Source: Methanospirillum stamsii (GTDB taxonomy: Archaea; Halobacteriota; Methanomicrobia; Methanomicrobiales; Methanospirillaceae). Taken from it: 64,000 bases of DNA. The DNA is taken from the NCBI RefSeq assembly GCF_003173335.1, contig NZ_QGMZ01000011.1, positions 99,459-163,458 of the forward strand, read 5' to 3'. Position 1 is the stretch's first letter, and every line of letters begins with the position of its first letter. The notes below the pieces were generated by a model, which saw nothing but the letters and a program-made list of their open reading frames with translations, had not been told where the DNA came from and ran no database searches. Below, one piece after another: positions 45,608-55,656 of the stretch. Made by a program: the position numbers and the translations under genes.

Positions 45608-46957
45608 ATGGGAAAAAATAAACCTTTTTATGTAACTGAAAACGATAAAAAAAGAAAAGAAACTGCATTGTCTTCGAAAAATAAGAAGCAAACCGAAAAA
45701 AAATCAACACAATTAACCTCTAGTAAAAAAACAAAACTTAGAATTCCTTCACGTCTGGAACGATTAATTGAAGAATATATAGAATATAAAACCAAAAACC
45801 CATATCAATCGCCAGTAACTCTGAACAGAATCCGGCAGTATATTCTGGCACAAAAAGCTGGATATTGGAATAGTAATCCTAAAGCCAGATATGGAAAAGG
45901 ATATGATGTTTTTGCATACCTTGCATATCAGGCGCCTGGATATCTTATTCAGTTCAAACATATTCTAAAATTTCTGGATTTAAAAGGAGTCCTTCCGAAA
46001 GATATCATTTTACTGGACCTTGGAACCGGTCCGGGAGTTGTACCTCTTGCCACTATATGGTATCAGAAAGAAAGAAAAAAGGGTAGTCTGACCATTCATG
46101 CCATAGAAAGATCCATTGAATTTCTCGAAGCTTTTCGATTTCTGGTTCCGGAATTCATCAAAGGGACTTCCAGAATTTATACAGGAGATGTTCAATCCTG
46201 TGACATTACCGTTCAGGATTGTAAAATTCCAGATAATATCACAGTCTTATCATGTCAGAATGTTTTAGCAGAATTATCCCATCTTTCAATATCTGAAAAA
46301 GCGATAATGCTTATGAAATACTGTTCTCATGTTTCTGAAGAAGGACTCATAATTATTATTGAACCTGCAGAGCTCAGGCACTCTATTGAACTTCGAAAAT
46401 TACAAAAAGAACTTGAAAGTAGAGGATTGTTTGTATATGCTCCATGCAGAATGCTCAGGCAGGGTACCTGTGATTATGAAACCTGCTGGTCATTTGAAGA
46501 ACTCCCACCAATGAATCCAACCAGACTAATGAATGAACTGGCAGATGAAAAAGATGGGTATCGTTTTATTAATCAGGATATAAAATTTTCATTTACAATT
46601 TTTACAAAAAGAAATATCCAAAAACCGCTTCCATCAGGGTTTTTAAATAGTGCCACCCCACTCAGTGAACTTCAAGACCATCTCGGAGAATTGGTAAATG
46701 TTACCGGAGTTAAAATGTCCAGAGATATTGGAAACCCAAATTTTTCGGTTTTTTTAATTTGTGACGGGGCAAGTATTACAAAAACCTACCTGATAATTCC
46801 AAGAGTTCTGCGTAATGACGATGTAAAATTTGCATATAGAGCAGGATATGGAGAAATACTCACTATTCAGAATGTCAGGGTCAGATGGAATGAGAAGAAG
46901 AATGCATTCAACCTCGTTTCCGGAGTTAGAACACGTCTTTCTGCAACGAATATATAG
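45608..46957 (+). CDS. Rsm22-like small-subunit ribosomal methyltransferase family protein
   Basis: A 449-residue protein with a Lys-rich N-terminus (about 1-45). An Rsm22-type Rossmann domain follows, with LLDLGTGPGVVPLA near residue 136 (SAM loop) and the IIIIEPAE strand. A Cys cluster VYAPCRMLRQGTCDYETCWSF matches the CP(H)..C..C metal site of the Rsm22/METTL17 family. An OB-like C-terminal domain ends the chain. Relatives bind the small ribosomal subunit; the target of methylation here is unproven. Confidence 0.8.
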   Translation: MGKNKPFYVTENDKKRKETALSSKNKKQTEKKSTQLTSSKKTKLRIPSRLERLIEEYIEYKTKNPYQSPVTLNRIRQYILAQKAGYWNSNPKARYGKGYDVFAYLAYQAPGYLIQFKHILKFLDLKGVLPKDIILLDLGTGPGVVPLATIWYQKERKKGSLTIHAIERSIEFLEAFRFLVPEFIKGTSRIYTGDVQSCDITVQDCKIPDNITVLSCQNVLAELSHLSISEKAIMLMKYCSHVSEEGLIIIIEPAELRHSIELRKLQKELESRGLFVYAPCRMLRQGTCDYETCWSFEELPPMNPTRLMNELADEKDGYRFINQDIKFSFTIFTKRNIQKPLPSGFLNSATPLSELQDHLGELVNVTGVKMSRDIGNPNFSVFLICDGASITKTYLIIPRVLRNDDVKFAYRAGYGEILTIQNVRVRWNEKKNAFNLVSGVRTRLSATNI

Positions 46958-47015
46958 AAACCTAAGTAATTCTTATTGGGTATAATTTACAAGTTGTAAT
47001 ACACCGGGTGCCTAA

Positions 47016-48917
47016 ATGTCAGATGAGGATCCCATAAAAATTCTGCAAATACGTTTTGCCAAAGGAGAAATAACCCCCGAGCAATATGAGCAGATGATTT
47101 CATTTTTAACCAGGGATATTTCATCATTTACGAAAAATGAGCCGCAATTAAAAGAAACCGGACAAATAAAGAAAGAAGAAACTATCCAGGCACCTATTCC
47201 TGAAGAAAATGAAACAACCTCTCTTGTAATTACTGAAAAATCTGATTCCGAAGAACTTACCGAAGACGATAATTCACCACTTGTCACGACAAGAGTTAAA
47301 GAAATTGCAACCGCAATTGCAAATGCAGAGGAACCGGTTTCGTCAGATTCTGAAGAAGAACCCGGAGAGGAATCTGGAGAAGTTAAGGCTGAACGTGAGA
47401 CTTCAGGTAAAGAAGAAGATATTTTTGCTTCAGGAACAGTCCTTGATACCTCAATCACCGATGAACAGATTGAGGCAATTGAAATATCAGAAGATACCAC
47501 TGAAGAAATCCAGGAGCAAAAAGAATCTTCTGAACGCTTTTTATCTCAGGAAGATCTTGGCAATGTCTGCTATGTAACTGCAGTTAACCTGGTTCAGGCA
47601 GGTGAATTTGAAAAAGCCTACCCTTTTATTGAAAAATCACTAACCATTCAACCAGACCTGACACTATCCTGGTTATATAAAGGATTTATTCATCATAACC
47701 GGAAAGAATACCCGGAAGCAATTAACTGTTTTAATAAGGTGATTGCAAATGATCCTTCAGAGCAACGGGCATGGCTCTTTAAAGGATACAGTTTATTTCA
47801 CCTTCATGATGATGAAAACGCACTTGAATGTTTTAACAGAGTAATTGCTGATGATAAAAACCATCTTCGGGCTTTAATATACAAAGGGTACTGCCTGAAA
47901 AATCTGAAAAACTATAGAGATTCAGAGACTGCATTCAAAGCAGCAATTCATCTCAATCCAAAAGATGTGAACCTGCAATTAAACCGTGGGATCTGTCTTT
48001 TTGAAGATAAACAATTTTATGAAGCATTGAGTGCATTTGATAAAGTTCTTGAACTTGATAAAAGGAATCTGGCGGCCTGGCTTTTTAAAATTCGAAGTTT
48101 AATCAAGATGGACCGCATTCAGGAAGCATTTCAAAGTTCGGGTAAACTTTTAGAGATTCAGCCCAGGGAAGTGTGTGTGTGGCTTGCTAGGGCAGATCTT
48201 TTATTGAAAATGAAAAAATTAGAAGAAGCTCTGGATGCAACAAAAAAAAGTCTTCTTCTTGATAAATGGAATCCGGACACCTGGAGCCTTCGGGGACTAT
48301 GTTTTTATAAACTTGGCAAATTCGATGAAGCGTTACAATGTTATGATAATGCCCTGAAAATCAAGCCGGAACATTTTGATGCAATGAGAAACCGGGCAAT
48401 GTGTCTTCATAAGCTAAAACGTCATTCAGACGCCCTTGAATACTATGACCATATTATTGGTGAAAACCCACAAAATGTAGAAGCCTGGTTTAACAGGGGA
48501 CTCATCCACCATAAATCAAAAAAATATGATGAAGCCCTGAATTCGTATATTAAAGTCATCGAACTGAACAAATTCCATGCCAAGGCCTTTTTTAACAAAG
48601 GACTTATTCATCGGCATATGGAACAGTATTTTGAAGCGCTTCAGGCATTTACTCAGGCCACCGGTATTGACCCGGGATTCGCTTCAGCCTGGTATCATAT
48701 GGGACTTATTTACACCGACCTTGTCAGACATAAAGAAGCACTGCAATGTTATGATAAAACATTACGATTAAACCCCAAACATGTTGGTGCTTTACTTAAC
48801 AAAGGTGTAATTCTAGAAGATGCAGGACTTAAAAAAGAAGCTTTTATGTGTTTTCAGAAGGCAGCAAACCTTGATACAAAAATTGCTGCTTCAATAAAAG
48901 GAAAGTTTGCTCACTGA
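47016..48917 (+). CDS. Cytoplasmic TPR-repeat protein with acidic N-terminus
   Basis: A 633-residue protein. The first 170 residues are acidic and low-complexity (Glu/Ser/Asp-rich; the very N-terminus resembles a SHOCT-like 'FAKGEITPEQYEQM' helix). About twelve TPRs then run to the end, each with the A-L-x-x-Y/F-D-K-x-L-x-L/I-x-P-x-x-x-x-A pattern. No signal peptide is present, so it is probably a cytoplasmic scaffold. GGGTG precedes the ATG by 5 bases. Confidence 0.85.
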   Translation: MSDEDPIKILQIRFAKGEITPEQYEQMISFLTRDISSFTKNEPQLKETGQIKKEETIQAPIPEENETTSLVITEKSDSEELTEDDNSPLVTTRVKEIATAIANAEEPVSSDSEEEPGEESGEVKAERETSGKEEDIFASGTVLDTSITDEQIEAIEISEDTTEEIQEQKESSERFLSQEDLGNVCYVTAVNLVQAGEFEKAYPFIEKSLTIQPDLTLSWLYKGFIHHNRKEYPEAINCFNKVIANDPSEQRAWLFKGYSLFHLHDDENALECFNRVIADDKNHLRALIYKGYCLKNLKNYRDSETAFKAAIHLNPKDVNLQLNRGICLFEDKQFYEALSAFDKVLELDKRNLAAWLFKIRSLIKMDRIQEAFQSSGKLLEIQPREVCVWLARADLLLKMKKLEEALDATKKSLLLDKWNPDTWSLRGLCFYKLGKFDEALQCYDNALKIKPEHFDAMRNRAMCLHKLKRHSDALEYYDHIIGENPQNVEAWFNRGLIHHKSKKYDEALNSYIKVIELNKFHAKAFFNKGLIHRHMEQYFEALQAFTQATGIDPGFASAWYHMGLIYTDLVRHKEALQCYDKTLRLNPKHVGALLNKGVILEDAGLKKEAFMCFQKAANLDTKIAASIKGKFAH

Positions 48918-50144
48918 TCACGTTCCGTGATCCCAGCTTTCCATATATTCTTTCTGATCTTTTGAAAGAACATCAATCGAGATGCCAAGTGAACTAAGTT
49001 TTAATGATGCTACAGCCCGGTCAATTTCATCCGGTACATCGTGAACCGCAGGTTTCAGGCCGGAGTGGTGTAATGCAATATATTCTGCACTCAATGCCTG
49101 AATGGCAAAAGAGAGATCCATGACTTCAATTGGATGGCCCATCCCTTTTGGAACTGCAAGATTGACAAGCCGCCCTTCTGCAAGCAGGTGTATTACTTTG
49201 TCTCCAATCCAATAGGATTGAATGCCGTCACGTTCTTCTACTGATCTTGCATGTGCAGTGAGCCAGGTACCATCAATTTCAATATTAAAATGACCGGCAT
49301 TTGACAAAATTGCACCGGATTTCATACACGCCATGTGTTCTCCGGTAATTACATCACGATTACCAGTCGTTGTGATGAAGATATCACCAACAGGAGCTGC
49401 TTCTTTCATCGACATGACATGAAAACCATCCATATAAGCTTCAAGAGCATATCTGGGATCGATTTCAGTTACAATTACTTTTGCTCCAAGAGCTGCTGCT
49501 TTTCTTGCAAGGCCACGTCCACAATATCCAAAACCTGCAACAACGATCCACTTTCCAGCAATCAATGAATTGGTGGTAGCCATGATTGCCGTAAGAGCGC
49601 TTTCTCCGGTCCCATGAACATTGTCAAAAAAATGTTTCATCGGTGTGTCGTTTACTGCAATGACCGGAAATTTTAACTTTCCTTCCGAAGCCATTGCACG
49701 AAGCCGGTGAATTCCGGTAGTGGTCTCTTCACATCCTCCAATTACCCCGGGAAGAATATCCTGCCGGGCAGTATGAAGCCGATGAATAAGATCCATTCCG
49801 TCATCAATGGTAATTACAGGCTTTGCGTCAAGGACGGTATCAATTGCTTTATAATATTCATCAACCGAACAACCACGGGATGCATAACAATATACTCCGG
49901 GAACTTTATCCAGAGCTTTTGCGACATCATCCTGGGTTGAAAGAGGATTACAACCGGTAATGTGAACAGTAGCGCCGCCATCAACAAGTGTTTTTACCAG
50001 GTTGGCTGTTTTTGCTTCAACATGAAGAGCCATTCCGATTACTTTCCCTGCAAAGGGCTTTTCTTTTTTAAAACGTTCAGATATTGCACTTAAAACAGGC
50101 ATATACTGACGAGCCCATTCTATTTTTAACTGACCTGATTCCAT
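48918..50144 (-). CDS. ahcY: S-adenosylhomocysteine hydrolase family (SAHH or SIHH)
   Basis: A 408-residue NAD-dependent hydrolase. Visible are [21 protein letters not shown], the substrate Asp in [19 protein letters not shown] with catalytic residues, [12 protein letters not shown] (NAD loop) and [11 protein letters not shown]. In several methanogens this family prefers S-inosylhomocysteine. The C-terminus ([13 protein letters not shown]) lacks the canonical K-P-x-x-Y-R-Y end of eukaryotic and bacterial enzymes, as in the archaeal short form. It recycles SAM by-product, complementing mat. Confidence 0.92.
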   Translation of the reverse strand: MESGQLKIEWARQYMPVLSAISERFKKEKPFAGKVIGMALHVEAKTANLVKTLVDGGATVHITGCNPLSTQDDVAKALDKVPGVYCYASRGCSVDEYYKAIDTVLDAKPVITIDDGMDLIHRLHTARQDILPGVIGGCEETTTGIHRLRAMASEGKLKFPVIAVNDTPMKHFFDNVHGTGESALTAIMATTNSLIAGKWIVVAGFGYCGRGLARKAAALGAKVIVTEIDPRYALEAYMDGFHVMSMKEAAPVGDIFITTTGNRDVITGEHMACMKSGAILSNAGHFNIEIDGTWLTAHARSVEERDGIQSYWIGDKVIHLLAEGRLVNLAVPKGMGHPIEVMDLSFAIQALSAEYIALHHSGLKPAVHDVPDEIDRAVASLKLSSLGISIDVLSKDQKEYMESWDHGT

Positions 50145-50253
50145 AATTTCCTCAAATTTACTATCAACAAAGATATTCTTAGATGTTTATGTTATATCTC
50201 ATAAATCATCTCTCCATAATCCTCTTCAGGTACAGAGTACAAGGAGTAATACT

Positions 50254-51069
50254 ATGGGACTGACCCGCAGAATCATCCCCTGTCTTGATATTAAAGACGG
50301 ACGCGTGGTAAAGGGAACTAATTTTGTTGGACTGAGAGATGCAGGAGATCCGGTAGAACTGGCATCCAGATATAACCAACAAGGTGCCGATGAAGTAGTG
50401 TTCCTTGATATCACAGCATCCAAAGAAAAACGCTCAATGATAATTGATGTTATTCAAAGGGCGGCGGACGAACTTTTTCTTCCCCTTACCGTTGGAGGGG
50501 GTATCCGCACTATTGACGATATTCAAAAGACACTCCGTGCGGGAGCTGATAAAATTTCCATCAATACCAGTGCTGTTGAGAATCCTAACCTGATTTCAGA
50601 AGCAGCAAATTCATTTGGAACCCAGTGTATCGTAGTTGCAGTCGATGTAAAAAGAAGAACAGAAGATTCAATAGATAAAACCAGGATTCCTCTTCAGGAT
50701 GGTAATTCCTGTTGGTATGAAGTTGTTACCCATGGTGGATCCAAACCAACCGGTATAGATGCCATTAAATGGGCCATGGAAGCTGAAACCCGTGGCGCGG
50801 GAGAAATACTCCTGACCTCCATGGAAACGGATGGAACAAAAGAGGGATTTGATATACCTATTACCGCTGCAATTTCTGACAATGTCGGTATTCCGGTAAT
50901 AGCCTCCGGAGGCGTTGGAACCATGGAGCATTTTTATGATGGTTTTGTATACGGGAAGGCAGATGCTGCTCTTGCTGCCAGTGTATTCCATTATGGAGAA
51001 ATGACCGTTACACAGGTAAAAGAATACCTGACAAAAAAGGGAATTCCAATCAGGCCTCCAGGAAAATAA
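50254..51069 (+). CDS. hisF: Imidazole glycerol phosphate synthase cyclase subunit
   Basis: A 271-residue TIM barrel. [15 protein letters not shown] carries the first catalytic Asp, [10 protein letters not shown] the second; GGGIRT and ASGGVGT are the phosphate loops. With HisH it makes imidazole glycerol phosphate and AICAR. It stands alone, 38 kb from hisGAB, with its own AAGGAG site; histidine genes are scattered here. It converges on the SagB-like gene. Confidence 0.96.
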   Translation: MGLTRRIIPCLDIKDGRVVKGTNFVGLRDAGDPVELASRYNQQGADEVVFLDITASKEKRSMIIDVIQRAADELFLPLTVGGGIRTIDDIQKTLRAGADKISINTSAVENPNLISEAANSFGTQCIVVAVDVKRRTEDSIDKTRIPLQDGNSCWYEVVTHGGSKPTGIDAIKWAMEAETRGAGEILLTSMETDGTKEGFDIPITAAISDNVGIPVIASGGVGTMEHFYDGFVYGKADAALAASVFHYGEMTVTQVKEYLTKKGIPIRPPGK

Positions 51070-51072
51070 CTA

Positions 51073-51816
51073 TTAAGCCTTCTTTTTTCCAACAGAAGCT
51101 AAATAAATACAAAATTCTGATTCACCATCAATTCCCAGGATACAATTCAAATCATTTTCATTATAAGAACCAATAGCACAGGTTCCAAGATTCAAACCTG
51201 CTGCAACGATATATAAATTCTGACAGATATGTCCGGCTTCAATAAACAGATACCTCCATCCACGTGAACCAAATTTCCAGATCATCCGTTCGGGTACGGC
51301 GGTCCAGATAAAAGTTACCGCTGATTCAGAGACAAGGCCCGGCCTTTTGCAGGTTTTTGCAACAGACTCATGATCTCCGGAGTGACACACTTCTTTTACC
51401 AGGGCATGATCCAGAGGTAAATACCGATATATCCCTGGATCAAATCCACTAACCCTGTTAATTACTATGCGTGTTTCAAAAGGGTGTAATGCTCCTGCAG
51501 AAGGGACTGTTCTAAGGTGTGAAGCGTTTTTTTTCTCCCGGACACCCTGTGTATAATGAACAAGAAGAGAAAGTTCCCATTTTTGTAATTCTTCATCTGA
51601 ATAATCGCGAATTGACTGGCGTTCATCGAGAGTATCCCATAATAAAACTGGATCTTTCGGTATATCTGCAGGAGACGGCAGCGTGATTATTTTCTGAAAC
51701 GGTTCACATACCCCGCAAACTTTGGTTGTTGGTTCCTGACTTTGGAGCGATGAAGTTTCCTGCAGAATTGTCTCTTTCAAAAAACGATAACCGGTCCGTG
51801 CAGAATCAGATTGCAT
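51073..51816 (-). CDS. SagB-type nitroreductase family protein
   Basis: A 247-residue flavoprotein of the SagB/nitroreductase family. DERQSIRDYSDEEL binds FMN phosphate; HLRTVPSAGALHPFE is the SagB-type loop; GLNLGTCAIGSYNE is the second flavin segment. Relatives oxidise azolines in peptide modification, but no precursor or cyclase gene is adjacent, so a role in peptides cannot be claimed. ATG 51816 is the start; TTG 51825 is a weaker alternative. The gene follows RNase P RNA by 47 bases. Confidence 0.8.
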   Translation of the reverse strand: MQSDSARTGYRFLKETILQETSSLQSQEPTTKVCGVCEPFQKIITLPSPADIPKDPVLLWDTLDERQSIRDYSDEELQKWELSLLVHYTQGVREKKNASHLRTVPSAGALHPFETRIVINRVSGFDPGIYRYLPLDHALVKEVCHSGDHESVAKTCKRPGLVSESAVTFIWTAVPERMIWKFGSRGWRYLFIEAGHICQNLYIVAAGLNLGTCAIGSYNENDLNCILGIDGESEFCIYLASVGKKKA

Positions 51817-51862
51817 GTATAGCAATAGCGCGAGGAAATACCTGAATCTTACTATAGAAATG

Positions 51863-52165
51863 AGTGGGAGGAGTAAGCCCCCTTCTGTTCATTGCGGCAT
51901 TCAGCTAAGCATCGAACCCGGGCAGATACCGGGTTATCTATATGCCCTGTTTCGATTTGCACCCGCAGGGATTCGCCGTTTCATCAGTGATGTCCATCTT
52001 AGTTCTGCAGTACTGCATCATTACTCCGGACATTCCGTATCGTTTCTGGTCCATTGCCGTGATTCTCACCACCCCTGATTGAACAGGGCTGCGTACCCGG
52101 TTGGTGGAGGGACTTTCCTCAGCTGCGTTATTAAACGCTACCGTCAGCCGCACTCTCCCTCTCAC
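51863..52165 (-). ncRNA. rnpB: RNase P RNA, archaeal type A
   Basis: On the minus strand the sequence starts near GTGAGAGGGAGAGTGCGGCTGA and contains the universal GAGGAAAGTCC (CR-I), the ACAGAA...GGCTTAC end (CR-V) and the P4-forming bases. GTGCAAATCG and CCTGCGGG-type elements of the archaeal P10/P12 region are also present. The 5' end of the plus-strand copy is at 51863. A TATA-like TTTATTTAAGATA on the minus strand (about 52196-52208) places the start near 52170. This RNA matures pre-tRNA 5' ends with Pop5, Rpp30 and partners. Confidence 0.93.
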
Positions 52166-52401
52166 TATACCATTAGCGTATTCAGAGAAAAATTATCTTA
52201 AATAAAATTCAAATTTTACAAAATTCAAAAAAAATATTTCTAACAACAGAGCCAGTTTTCATATCTCAAGAAAATCATTATTTACAATAATTACGGACAA
52301 CGAGAGATACTAAGTATTTCATAATATCCGTGAAAAAGATAAAAAACATCAGATATATATAGAAATATCCAGATTAATGTTAATAAATACAGGAGGAGCT
52401 T
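52166..52401. promoter_or_regulatory. Divergent promoter region of RNase P RNA and the parA operon
   Basis: This 236-base AT-rich interval holds minus-strand promoter elements for RNase P RNA at its left. At its right, on the plus strand, are a TATA element (AGATATATATAG, about 52351-52362), the ribosome site AGGAGG (52391-52396) and the apparent ATC start 5 bases later. The middle shows no other feature. Confidence 0.5.
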
Positions 52402-53259
52402 ATCACCGCAGTTGCATTTATCCACCATAAAGGCGGAACAGGAAAAACAACCTCATGTCTTCAGATTGCAGGTATTCTTAAACATATGGGGAGGAAAGTT
52501 TTAGTAATAGATACAGATCCCCAGGCAAATGCAACAATAGGTCTAGGAATCCATCCGGAATCATTACAAAAAAATATTTACCAGTATTATATCTCTCAAT
52601 GTTCCGATGATAAACCAGAAATTTTATTTTCAGATTTTATTATAAAAACATTATCCGGAATAGATCTGGTTCCTTCACATCTGGACCTTGTTGGTGCTGA
52701 AGCAGTTTTATATCAGAATCCTGAACGATACCATATTCTTTCAACGGGCATAAAAGAGATCAAAAGCAGATATGATCATATCCTCATTGATACACCTCCC
52801 TTTCTGGGACAGTTTATGATGAACGGAATGATTGCAGCAGACCATTCGGTTATGGTTTTTTCACCGGATACTTTTGCGATAGCGGGATATGATCATCTTA
52901 ACCTGGTTATACAGGATATATCTGAAATTCTCGGGAAAAAAATTCATGTCGGGATGGCAATTTTAAACAGATGGAATGAAGGTACAATGAAACCTGCTTC
53001 ATTTTCAGAGAAAATTGCTTCTTTTTTTGGGATTAATGCACCAAAAAAATCAGATTCACTTCAGGAGATTCAAACGTATCTCGAAACACGAATCAGAGTT
53101 GAAATTCCTGAGGTTGTCATTGTAAATGAAGGAAAAGAAATTTCACAATCAAATAAACAGGGTATTCCACTTGTCGTTTTAGCACCAGACGATCCAGCCT
53201 TACCGGGTTTTAAAAATGCATCAAAGATTATTGATTCATGGAATACAGGGGGAACATAA
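52402..53259 (+). CDS. ParA/MinD-family ATPase, array-partitioning candidate (ATC start)
   Basis: A 285-residue ParA-type ATPase. Starting at ATC 52402 gives T-A-V-A-F-I then the deviant Walker A HHKGGTGKTT (residues 8-17). Walker A' follows (VLVIDTDPQANAT) and then HILIDTPPF (Walker B). No ATG, GTG or TTG precedes the Walker A in frame, stops flank upstream, and AGGAGG sits five bases before the ATC; the next ATG, 52486, would delete the Walker A. It overlaps the PAS/CheW gene by one base (TAATG). In bacteria such ATPases position chemoreceptor arrays; this neighbourhood suggests the same. Confidence 0.85.
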   Translation: MTAVAFIHHKGGTGKTTSCLQIAGILKHMGRKVLVIDTDPQANATIGLGIHPESLQKNIYQYYISQCSDDKPEILFSDFIIKTLSGIDLVPSHLDLVGAEAVLYQNPERYHILSTGIKEIKSRYDHILIDTPPFLGQFMMNGMIAADHSVMVFSPDTFAIAGYDHLNLVIQDISEILGKKIHVGMAILNRWNEGTMKPASFSEKIASFFGINAPKKSDSLQEIQTYLETRIRVEIPEVVIVNEGKEISQSNKQGIPLVVLAPDDPALPGFKNASKIIDSWNTGGT

Positions 53260-55625
53260 TGCAAAGCAATCAGGAAGAACAGACTGGACGAAGAGGTTTA
53301 TTTTCGATAAACCCAAAAGAGCCCAAACCGATTCAATCTGAATATCAAAAGAATGAACTTCAATCCATTTTATCCACCATCCTCTCATATGAAAATGGTG
53401 ATTTTCCCCCATTACCGGAGTTATTTCATCCAATTCTCGAACGATTGAAGCATGATACACTATTATTACAGGAAAAAACCCGTGAAAATGATGAACTATC
53501 ATCAGAATTTAATAAAATCCTTGAAGAACAGAGCACTATAAAAAAGGAACATGAAACATACCTGTCCGACCTGATTTCTGCACATACTGAATTTGACCGG
53601 GCACTTGAAATTTTTCAATATCATTCAATCCCAATGATTCTCATTGGATCTGAATTTCAAATCCTGGATGCAAATGATATCTTCTGCTCTATCTTTTCGG
53701 TGGAAAGAAGTTTAATAACTCATGAGTTTCCTCCATTTTCCCGATATGTTCCTGATGAAAAATCATTCAAATCACCTGATGGAAAAACATATTCCACAAT
53801 ATCTCTAAATCCCCCGATTGTTCCATTCGACCATGATGCGATTTCCTTAAAATTATTGATTGAAACTCCCGAAGAAGAAAAAGATACCGAGGATTTATAT
53901 TCGGAGATTTTTAAAACGATCCTGGAACGAATTTTTGTTCCAATTGCAATAATAGATGAATATAGTACCATTCAATTTGTTAATGATGCTCTCTTATCAC
54001 TCCTATCCCGGGAACATCCGGATGTCTATCTTCGGGATATTGCAAGTTGTGGTTTTGCTCCGGATATTGTAACCATTATCAATGATGTTAAGGAATCGGA
54101 TCAGGGTAATGATTTTCAGACAGTAATTACTCATCAGAATAATGAAGAAATAAAAATCTGGATACAAGTTTCCCCTCTCCTAATTAAAGATAAATCACAT
54201 TTATTGCTACAGGTTTTTCCAGACGAAGAAGAATCTGAAACCGAAATAGATAGAGATGTAGATTTAAAAGAAGAAAAAGAAGAACCATCCTCAGAACCCT
54301 TAAGCCCTATCGAAATCCCCAATACTTATTTAAAGACCCTTATTGATTTTAATCCATCCCCAATTATTTTATTTGATAAATATTACACCATCGTTCTTGC
54401 AAACGAAGGTTTTTCTGAATTAATTGGAGTTTCCACAGATCAACTCATCGGTCAGAATATTTCTGATATCGGCCTTAAAATTCCAACAGATGTAGATTTT
54501 CATGATCAGATAACCGTACTATCTAATGAAATCTGGATAGAATCACCGTTTGGGATGCTGGCATATTCCGGACTTATTATATCAAATAATTCAGAGGAAG
54601 CAGGATATCACATTTTGATCCTCCAGTCATCAGGTGATGAAACCCCATCTCAGGAAACAAAAAAAGAAATTGTAAAACCTGTATCCCAAATCCAGAATAA
54701 TGAAAAAATTCCCGAACCTAAGCCCACATTGCATCATGACATTTCAATAGAAATAATTCCAATTCCGGTAATCGAATATGACGGAACAAATGTCACCAGA
54801 ATAAATAATGCATTTTGTGAATGGACCGGCCTTACATTGGAAAGTATTACGGACTATTTACCAGGAATTATTTCACAGACATCCCAGGGATCTCTCGATA
54901 GTAACCGGATATTCTCATCGGATTTTCCAACAGGGTCCAGGCACTACCAGTTAGTATCAGTTCCTCATCCGGACCATGCGGAATTTCGGATAATCTGGTT
55001 TATTGATAATACAACAGCACAAGGAAAAGTCTCAGAATTAGAGACAAAATTATCAGAATTTAAAAATGAAATCGCACAAATCAGAGAGAAACTTACAGAC
55101 AAAAATTCAGGAGAAATTCAACTTTCTGATGAGATATCTAAGGAAATTGATATAGTCGAATTTGAATTATCCGGAAACCGCTATGCAATGGATATCGGAA
55201 TGGTGAGAGAAGTTGTTGAAATGCTTCCGATTACTCCGCTCCCAAAAACTCCCCCGCATGTCATCGGAATAATTAACCTCCGCGGAGAAGTGACTCATGT
55301 TATTGATCTTGGCATACTTCTTGGAGAGGGAATGAAAAAAGACAGAACCGGACAGAAGATTATTGTTGTTCCATCGGATGCTGCGCATGGAGAACATTTA
55401 GGAATTATTGTCGACAATGTCCGGAGTGTCACTGAGATTGCATATAAACAGGTAACCGCTCTTGGTGATGAGATAAATACCAGAATCCAAACCAGAATTA
55501 AAGGGATCATTAAGGTTAAGCATGATGATGTCATAGATAAGCGGGAAGGAACAGAGAAAGGAGACAACCTGGTAATATGGCTGGATATGAAAGAAATTCT
55601 TACGGGCCTTGCAGGATTCCGTTAA
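53259..55625 (+). CDS. Multi-PAS protein with C-terminal CheW domain
   Basis: A 788-residue soluble protein. Its charged N-terminus (1-75) and short coil are followed by four PAS-like domains starting near residues 115, 221, 360 and 493 (for example FVPIAIIDEYSTIQFVNDAL). A coiled coil (about 590-625) comes before a full CheW domain (about 630-785: IVEFELSGNRYAMDIG...VIGIINLRGEVTHVIDLG). The start at 53259 has GGGGG upstream. CheW domains dock receptors and CheA; the fusion resembles ParP-type adaptors that link a ParA ATPase to arrays. It directly precedes cheR. Confidence 0.88.
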   Translation: MQSNQEEQTGRRGLFSINPKEPKPIQSEYQKNELQSILSTILSYENGDFPPLPELFHPILERLKHDTLLLQEKTRENDELSSEFNKILEEQSTIKKEHETYLSDLISAHTEFDRALEIFQYHSIPMILIGSEFQILDANDIFCSIFSVERSLITHEFPPFSRYVPDEKSFKSPDGKTYSTISLNPPIVPFDHDAISLKLLIETPEEEKDTEDLYSEIFKTILERIFVPIAIIDEYSTIQFVNDALLSLLSREHPDVYLRDIASCGFAPDIVTIINDVKESDQGNDFQTVITHQNNEEIKIWIQVSPLLIKDKSHLLLQVFPDEEESETEIDRDVDLKEEKEEPSSEPLSPIEIPNTYLKTLIDFNPSPIILFDKYYTIVLANEGFSELIGVSTDQLIGQNISDIGLKIPTDVDFHDQITVLSNEIWIESPFGMLAYSGLIISNNSEEAGYHILILQSSGDETPSQETKKEIVKPVSQIQNNEKIPEPKPTLHHDISIEIIPIPVIEYDGTNVTRINNAFCEWTGLTLESITDYLPGIISQTSQGSLDSNRIFSSDFPTGSRHYQLVSVPHPDHAEFRIIWFIDNTTAQGKVSELETKLSEFKNEIAQIREKLTDKNSGEIQLSDEISKEIDIVEFELSGNRYAMDIGMVREVVEMLPITPLPKTPPHVIGIINLRGEVTHVIDLGILLGEGMKKDRTGQKIIVVPSDAAHGEHLGIIVDNVRSVTEIAYKQVTALGDEINTRIQTRIKGIIKVKHDDVIDKREGTEKGDNLVIWLDMKEILTGLAGFR

Positions 55626-55656
55626 ATATTCTCCTATATTTTTCCCTTTGATTATT

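Noticed and set aside
51073..51816. Azoline-forming peptide (RiPP) cluster based on the SagB-like gene
   Set aside because: No cyclodehydratase, precursor peptide or transporter is nearby.
52486..53259. ParA-like gene starting at the first ATG
   Set aside because: That start removes the Walker A motif; the frame and the AGGAGG site support a start at 52402.
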